From contig NZ_FSQZ01000001.1 in the NCBI RefSeq assembly GCF_900129645.1, positions 1,054,001-1,118,000 of the forward strand: a stretch of 64,000 nt of DNA. The letters run 5' to 3'. This DNA comes from Acetomicrobium flavidum (GTDB taxonomy: Bacteria > Synergistota > Synergistia > Synergistales > Acetomicrobiaceae). The notes under the pieces were generated by a model that saw only the letters and a program-made list of their open reading frames with translations, was not told the DNA's origin and did no database searches. Of this stretch, positions 60,000 to 64,000 are shown piece by piece. A program made the position numbers and the translations under genes. Numbering within the stretch: the stretch's first letter is position 1; the number at the start of each line of letters is the position of its first letter.

Positions 60000-60971
60000 T
60001 TAGACTAAATGGCAGGCTACCCAATGACCTGCCTTCACTTCCCTAAAATCCGGCATTATTTCCCTGCAAATGTCAGCTGCCTTGCGGCAGCGAGGGTTAA
60101 AGGGACAGCCGGATGGAGGGCTTACCGGGCTTGGTATGTCTCCCTCGATGACTTTTGTCTCTATGTCCTCAGGGGGAAAGGAAATCTTGGGGATACTGCT
60201 TAAAAGCGCCTGAGTGTAGGGATGCAGGGGCTGTGAGAAAAGCTCTCCCTTGGGCGAGCTTTCCATGATCTTACCCAAATACATGACGGCCACGTTGTTG
60301 CTTATGTGTCTCACCACGGCCAAGTTATGGGATATGAAGAGGTAAGTGAGCCCTCGCAATCGCTGGAGCTTTTTAAGCAGGTTCAATATCTGGGCTTGTA
60401 CTGACACATCTAGGGCGCTGGTGGGTTCGTCCAGGACGATAAACTCGGGATTTAAGGCAAGTGCCCTGGCGATGGCTATGCGCTGTCTTTGACCGCCGGA
60501 AAATTCATGGGGGTAGCGATTTAAATGTTCCTCTCTCAGCCCTACCTCGACAAGTAAAGCAGCCACCTTTTCTGTGAGCTCTTTTTCACTTTCTGCCAAG
60601 CCATGGAGCTTCATTCCTCTACCTACGATGTCCCTTACGGTCATGCGTGGATTTAGCGAAGCAAAGGGATTTTGAAAGACCACCTGGACTCGTCTCCTGA
60701 ACTGTTTAGGGTTGTCTTTTAAAAATTCGTCAATCGGCCTGCCATCGAATATGATGCTGCCTGCCGAGGGTTCAAGGAGTCCTAAAAGTAGCAATCCCGT
60801 GGTAGACTTGCCGCTGCCTGATTCGCCTACCAGGCCCAATGTCTTGCCGGCATCTATGGAAAAGGAAACGCCGTCGACGGCCCTCACCCATCCAATAGGC
60901 TTTGATCGTACGATTCCCCTCCCTATTGGAAAGTACTTGCACAAGCCCTCAGTGCTAACGAGCGTAGACAT
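60000..60971 (-). CDS. Peptide ABC transporter ATPase (OppF-like, second system)
   Basis: A 323-residue ATPase. Walker A is GESGSGKSTTG, the signature is [12 protein letters not shown], Walker B is [13 protein letters not shown] and the switch His is in SHNLAVVRH. The C-terminal extension carries Cys residues (GCPFNPRCRKAADIC). ATG 60971 follows GAGG by nine bases and overlaps the OppD-like gene by 17 bases; the frame is open to 60986. It forms the ATPase pair with the next-listed gene. Confidence 0.93.
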   Translation of the reverse strand: MSTLVSTEGLCKYFPIGRGIVRSKPIGWVRAVDGVSFSIDAGKTLGLVGESGSGKSTTGLLLLGLLEPSAGSIIFDGRPIDEFLKDNPKQFRRRVQVVFQNPFASLNPRMTVRDIVGRGMKLHGLAESEKELTEKVAALLVEVGLREEHLNRYPHEFSGGQRQRIAIARALALNPEFIVLDEPTSALDVSVQAQILNLLKKLQRLRGLTYLFISHNLAVVRHISNNVAVMYLGKIMESSPKGELFSQPLHPYTQALLSSIPKISFPPEDIETKVIEGDIPSPVSPPSGCPFNPRCRKAADICREIMPDFREVKAGHWVACHLV

Positions 60972-61923
60972 GGCACGCAACCTCATGGGCAGGCTTCACG
61001 GCTTTTAAGGGAGGCCTTTCTATTTTGCACGCATCCGTCGCAAGGGAGCAGCGCGGATGAAAACGACATCCGGAAGGTGGATCGGTAGGGTTCGGCAATG
61101 TCCCTTCGATGACGGCAAGCTCGTCTTTATCCTCGTCAACCCTTGGAATAGCTGCCAGCAACCCCTTCGTATAGGGATGCAGGGGATCTTGAAAAAGATC
61201 TTCCACCCTACCCTGCTCGACGATCAAACCAGAATACATGACTGCTACCCTGTGAGCCATTGTGGAAATGACCCCTAAATCGTGGGAGATCAAAAGGACG
61301 CTGCTTCCGTAATCCCGCTGTAATCTCTTTATCAGGCTCAAGATTTGGGCCTGAATTGAGACATCCAATGCCGTGGTTGGTTCGTCGGCTATTAAAAGTT
61401 TTGGATTTAGCGAAAGGGCCATCGCTATCATGACGCGCTGTTTCATGCCCCCGGAGAGCTGATGGGGATAGCGGTTGACCGTCTTCTGAGGGTCCGGGAT
61501 GTTGACCAGACCGAAAAGCTCTGCTGCCCTTAAGATTCCCTTTCGAATGGGGGTGCCAGTATGTGCCCATATAGCTTCGGCCACTTGGAATCCCACCCTT
61601 AATACTGGGTTTAAGCTACTTGCCGGATCTTGAAAGATCATGGCGATGTCCTTGCCCCTAATATGGCGCATTTGCTGTTCCGACAAGGAGAGCAACTCTC
61701 TGCCATTGAAAAGAATGCTTCCTTGTACAATTTTGCCTGGTGGAGAAGGAATAAGTCCCATTATCGATGTAGCCGTGACCGACTTTCCGCAGCCCGTCTC
61801 CCCTACGAGGCCCAATATCTCTCCTTGCCCGATCGAAAAAGAGACCCCGTCAAGAGCTTTAACCGTACCCTCGTCGGTATAAAAGTACGTAGCAAGATCT
61901 CTCACTTCAAGCAACGGTTCCAT
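60955..61923 (-). CDS. Peptide ABC transporter ATPase (OppD-like, second system)
   Basis: A 322-residue ATPase. Walker A is [11 protein letters not shown], the signature is LSGGMKQRVMIA, Walker B is [13 protein letters not shown] and the switch His is in SHDLGVISTM. The C-terminal Cys cluster reads GCRFHPRCSLATDAC. AAGGAG lies ten bases before ATG 61923, six bases after the OppC-like stop codon. The pair energises the two permeases. Confidence 0.93.
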   Translation of the reverse strand: MEPLLEVRDLATYFYTDEGTVKALDGVSFSIGQGEILGLVGETGCGKSVTATSIMGLIPSPPGKIVQGSILFNGRELLSLSEQQMRHIRGKDIAMIFQDPASSLNPVLRVGFQVAEAIWAHTGTPIRKGILRAAELFGLVNIPDPQKTVNRYPHQLSGGMKQRVMIAMALSLNPKLLIADEPTTALDVSIQAQILSLIKRLQRDYGSSVLLISHDLGVISTMAHRVAVMYSGLIVEQGRVEDLFQDPLHPYTKGLLAAIPRVDEDKDELAVIEGTLPNPTDPPSGCRFHPRCSLATDACKIERPPLKAVKPAHEVACHVYAR

Positions 61924-61929
61924 TTGCTT

Positions 61930-62787
61930 CTACTCCTTGAGCCTCGGATTTAGGGCGTCCTGCAGGCCGTCTCCGAGGAAATTAAATCCCAACACCGTGA
62001 TCATGATGGCAAGGCCTGGGAAAATGGCCACGTGGGGAGCCGCTCGCAGATACATCCTGGCGCTTGAAAGCATTGTGCCCCACTCCGGATTCGGTGGCTG
62101 TACCCCAAGGCCAAGGAAGCCAAGGCCAGAGGCCGTGAGCAATACTGTAGCCATGCGAAGCGTAGTTTGAACGATAATAGGGGAAAGGGCGTTTGGCAAG
62201 ACGTATCGGAGAATTATCGCGGCATCGCTTTCGCCAATTGCCTTTGCTCCAACGATGTATTCGTTCGCTCTCACAGCCAGCACTGCTCCTCTTGTGATGC
62301 GCGCAAATTGCGGGACGGAATAAACGCCGATGGCAATGATGAGGTTCCTCAAGCTGGGCCCGAGCATGGCCACAATGGCCAACGCCAAAAGCATTCCTGG
62401 GAATGCGAGTAGTATGTCCATAAATCGCATGATTACCTCGTCGATCTTTCCGCCGTAATATCCTCCAAGGGCACCGAGCAATATCCCGATAATAAGTGCC
62501 AGGACGACAGAGCTTAACTGTATCAGTAGCGATATACGCGCTCCCCAGATGATGCGGGACAATATATCCCTGCCAAAATCGTCGCAACCGAGTAAATGCC
62601 TGACGTTTGGCGACTGAAAGCTTTCGGCGAGGTTTTGCTTGGTCGGGTCGTAAGGGGATATGTAGGGAGCAAAGATGGCACAAAATACATAAAGGGACAC
62701 TATGATAAGCCCTATCACGGCTATTTTGTTCTTCTTCAGTTGGTTCCATATGGCAAACGCGGGGTGTTTGATCTTCTTCTCAGTCAT
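61930..62787 (-). CDS. Peptide ABC transporter permease (OppC-like, second system)
   Basis: A 285-residue inner-membrane permease with the OppC_N start (WNQLKKNKIAVIGLIIV), HLLGCDDFGRDILSRIIWG, the coupling loop ANEYIVGAKAIGESDAAIIL and the ending FNFLGDGLQDALNPRLKE. ATG 62787 overlaps the OppB-like stop by eight bases and has GAGGA upstream; an in-frame ATG at 62814 is inside the preceding gene. About six helices are predicted. Confidence 0.93.
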   Translation of the reverse strand: MTEKKIKHPAFAIWNQLKKNKIAVIGLIIVSLYVFCAIFAPYISPYDPTKQNLAESFQSPNVRHLLGCDDFGRDILSRIIWGARISLLIQLSSVVLALIIGILLGALGGYYGGKIDEVIMRFMDILLAFPGMLLALAIVAMLGPSLRNLIIAIGVYSVPQFARITRGAVLAVRANEYIVGAKAIGESDAAIILRYVLPNALSPIIVQTTLRMATVLLTASGLGFLGLGVQPPNPEWGTMLSSARMYLRAAPHVAIFPGLAIMITVLGFNFLGDGLQDALNPRLKE

Positions 62788-63697
62788 AGCGAATCCTCGG
62801 ATCCAGAAAGGCATAAAGAATATCTACGCCTAAGTTGACCATGACGAAAAGGCCGGCCACCAAAACGAGGGAAGCCTGTACCACGGGGTAATCTCTGGCC
62901 ATGATGGAATCGACTATCAAGCGTCCTATCCCAGGCCAGGAAAATACGGTCTCCGTGAGCACAGCTCCAGCAAGCATATATCCGAATTCAAGCCCCACTA
63001 CGGTAACCGTCGGTATCAGCGCATTCCTCAGGGCGTGGCGATAGACCACTATTCTTGAGGGCAATCCTTTCGCTTTGGCCGCCGTTATGTAGTCCTGCTT
63101 TAGGATATCCATCATGCTGGAACGGGTCATGCGAGCTATAACTCCGGCGGAAGAGGTACCAAGCACGATCGCCGGCAGTATCAAATGTCTTAGGTCGCCC
63201 ATGCCGCCGGATGGAAGCCACATCAAATACACCGAAAATATCATTATCAAGATGAGTCCCCACCAAAACACGGGCATCGATACGCCCAGAAGGGCCATAG
63301 TTGTAGCGATATAGTCCACGATGGAATGCCGACGGACTGCTGAAAGTATGCCGGCTATCATCCCGACGGTTAGGGCCACTAAAATACTTGCACAAGAAAG
63401 TTTTAGGGTATTTAAAATCCTCGGAGCTATGACGTTAACTACGGGCATCTCGTACTTGAGCGATATGAGGCTGCCATCGAAGATGCCCTTCAAGAACATG
63501 AAGTATTGGACGAAAAGTGGCTTGTCCAGGCCAAAACGCACCCGTAGGGCTGCAACGTCTTCAGCGGAAGCTTCAAGCCCGGCGAGTAACTTCGCCGGAT
63601 CTCCAGGTGCCAAGTGCAACATGAGGAAAGCGATGACGGAGACGCCAATTAAGACCGGGATGAGAAGTATAAGTCTTCTGACGATGAACTTTATCAT
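62780..63697 (-). CDS. Peptide ABC transporter permease (OppB-like, second system)
   Basis: A 305-residue permease, first gene of the second peptide operon. It starts KFIVRRLILLIPVLIGVSVI, has APGDPAKLLAGLEAS after the first helix, the coupling loop DYITAAKAKGLPSRIVVYRH and ends AFLDPRIRYD. AGGGGGAC precedes ATG 63697, and a good promoter lies 42 bases upstream. It is divergent from an ArsR-type regulator gene. Confidence 0.93.
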   Translation of the reverse strand: MIKFIVRRLILLIPVLIGVSVIAFLMLHLAPGDPAKLLAGLEASAEDVAALRVRFGLDKPLFVQYFMFLKGIFDGSLISLKYEMPVVNVIAPRILNTLKLSCASILVALTVGMIAGILSAVRRHSIVDYIATTMALLGVSMPVFWWGLILIMIFSVYLMWLPSGGMGDLRHLILPAIVLGTSSAGVIARMTRSSMMDILKQDYITAAKAKGLPSRIVVYRHALRNALIPTVTVVGLEFGYMLAGAVLTETVFSWPGIGRLIVDSIMARDYPVVQASLVLVAGLFVMVNLGVDILYAFLDPRIRYD

Positions 63698-63738
63698 ATA
63701 AGTCCCCCTGTCTCAACTTATTGCTTTAACGTCGTTTA

Positions 63739-63768
63739 ATTATAGGCCGATATGGTCGTTAAAGGCAA
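63739..63768 (-). promoter_or_regulatory. Promoter of the second peptide operon
   Basis: On the minus strand: TTGCCT (63768-63763), an 18-base spacer and a perfect TATAAT (63744-63739). Direct repeats TTTAACGAC / TTAAACGAC flank the -10 and could be regulator sites. Confidence 0.7.
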
Positions 63769-63854
63769 CTAGAGAATAACGCCGGCAAGCAAGAGTATGC
63801 ACGAAGAGTTTTAAAAACATGGTGAAATTGACGCTGTCTTGGTTCGAATGCCAA

Positions 63855-63893
63855 TTGCGCACTTGCATTATATGTGATAATATTGCCACATAT
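63855..63893 (+). promoter_or_regulatory. Promoter and possible operator of the ArsR-type regulator
   Basis: TTGCGC (63855-63860), a 17-base spacer and TAATAT (63878-63883). An inverted repeat ATATGTG/CACATAT (63870-63876, 63887-63893) covers the -10, as expected for an autorepressed ArsR-family gene. Confidence 0.55.
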
Positions 63894-63912
63894 TTATCGG
63901 GAGGGATTAACT

Positions 63913-64000
63913 GTGGAAATCGAAACCCAACGCAAAAAGGCCATGCTCTTAAAGGCCATGGGGCATCCCATTCGCATCGAAATCATCGAAATGTTGGGCG
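63913..64000 (+). CDS. ArsR-family winged-helix regulator (N-terminus only)
   Basis: Only the first 29 codons are in the window. The stretch LLKAMGHPIRIEIIEMLG is the hallmark first helix pair of the ArsR/SmtB HTH domain. Start GTG 63913 follows GGGAGGGAT. ArsR proteins sense metals, redox or metabolites and repress nearby genes. It is divergent from the peptide operon, 215 bases apart, and may control it. The ligand-binding residues lie outside the window. Confidence 0.75.
   Translation, partial: MEIETQRKKAMLLKAMGHPIRIEIIEMLG

Noticed and set aside
1-64000. CRISPR arrays, insertion sequences, prophage, rRNA or tRNA genes
   Set aside because: No regularly spaced repeats, no transposase or integrase frames and no recognisable tRNA or rRNA segments were noticed on reading; genes are densely packed ordinary chromosome. 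A tRNAscan and repeat search would confirm.

Overview
The window looks like chromosomal DNA of an anaerobic, probably thermophilic, diderm bacterium. My best guess is the phylum Synergistota, perhaps close to Acetomicrobium/Anaerobaculum. The reasons are two peptide-import operons, a superoxide reductase and an encapsulated ferritin, solute-binding proteins with signal peptides but no lipobox, two very large AsmA/TamB-like envelope proteins, and heavy use of AGG/ATA codons at moderate GC. This placement is inference; there is no rRNA gene here to confirm it. I found no rRNA, tRNA, CRISPR array, phage or insertion sequence.

Layout. 0-5.4 kb: a partial M20 peptidase, an EamA exporter, a two-gene encapsulin system (ferritin-like cargo plus shell), an M48 peptidase and leucyl aminopeptidase. 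5.5-11.3 kb: a phosphate operon pstC-pstA-pstB-phoU-response regulator-histidine kinase with no pstS. 11.4-13.4 kb: lytic transglycosylase, superoxide reductase and a secreted orphan. 13.5-19.9 kb: the replication-origin cluster (dciA-like, mnmG, recF, dnaN, dnaA). DnaA boxes lie on both sides of dnaA, and a recognisable DnaA-trio unwinding element lies between dnaA and dnaN. 19.9-29.6 kb: a PPP phosphatase, a DHH phosphoesterase/glycosyltransferase/class V aminotransferase operon, a HAD phosphatase, an HD-GYP-cobT-cobU-cobS operon for the nucleotide loop of cobalamin, and threonine dehydratase.

29.6-51.1 kb: a first giant AsmA-like protein, larE-larC for the nickel-pincer cofactor, a complete dipeptide ABC transporter, a ccdA-resA thiol-redox pair, a nitroreductase and a beta-CASP hydrolase. 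Then comes a minus-strand run of DUF364, PCC/DUF296, nuclease-like, secreted and second AsmA-like genes. 51.1-56.8 kb: rsmG-parA-parB-atpZ-like-SDR, converging on a histidine phosphatase and serA. 57-63.7 kb: a second peptide ABC transporter operon that contains isoaspartyl dipeptidase, divergent from the start of an ArsR-type regulator at the right edge.

The most interesting signal is ahead of serA. A strong promoter, a 37-codon reading frame in which 14 of 15 consecutive codons (9-23) are Ser, Gly, Cys or Trp, a hairpin inside that run, and a terminator hairpin just before serA together look like a ribosome-mediated attenuator that senses serine and the amino acids made from it. Other points worth a second look are the LarE with a three-cysteine (iron-sulfur type) arrangement, the paralogous AsmA-like giants, the pst operon without pstS, a possible CsoR/CstR-like operator before ccdA, and a short-chain dehydrogenase that has lost the usual Tyr/Lys pair.
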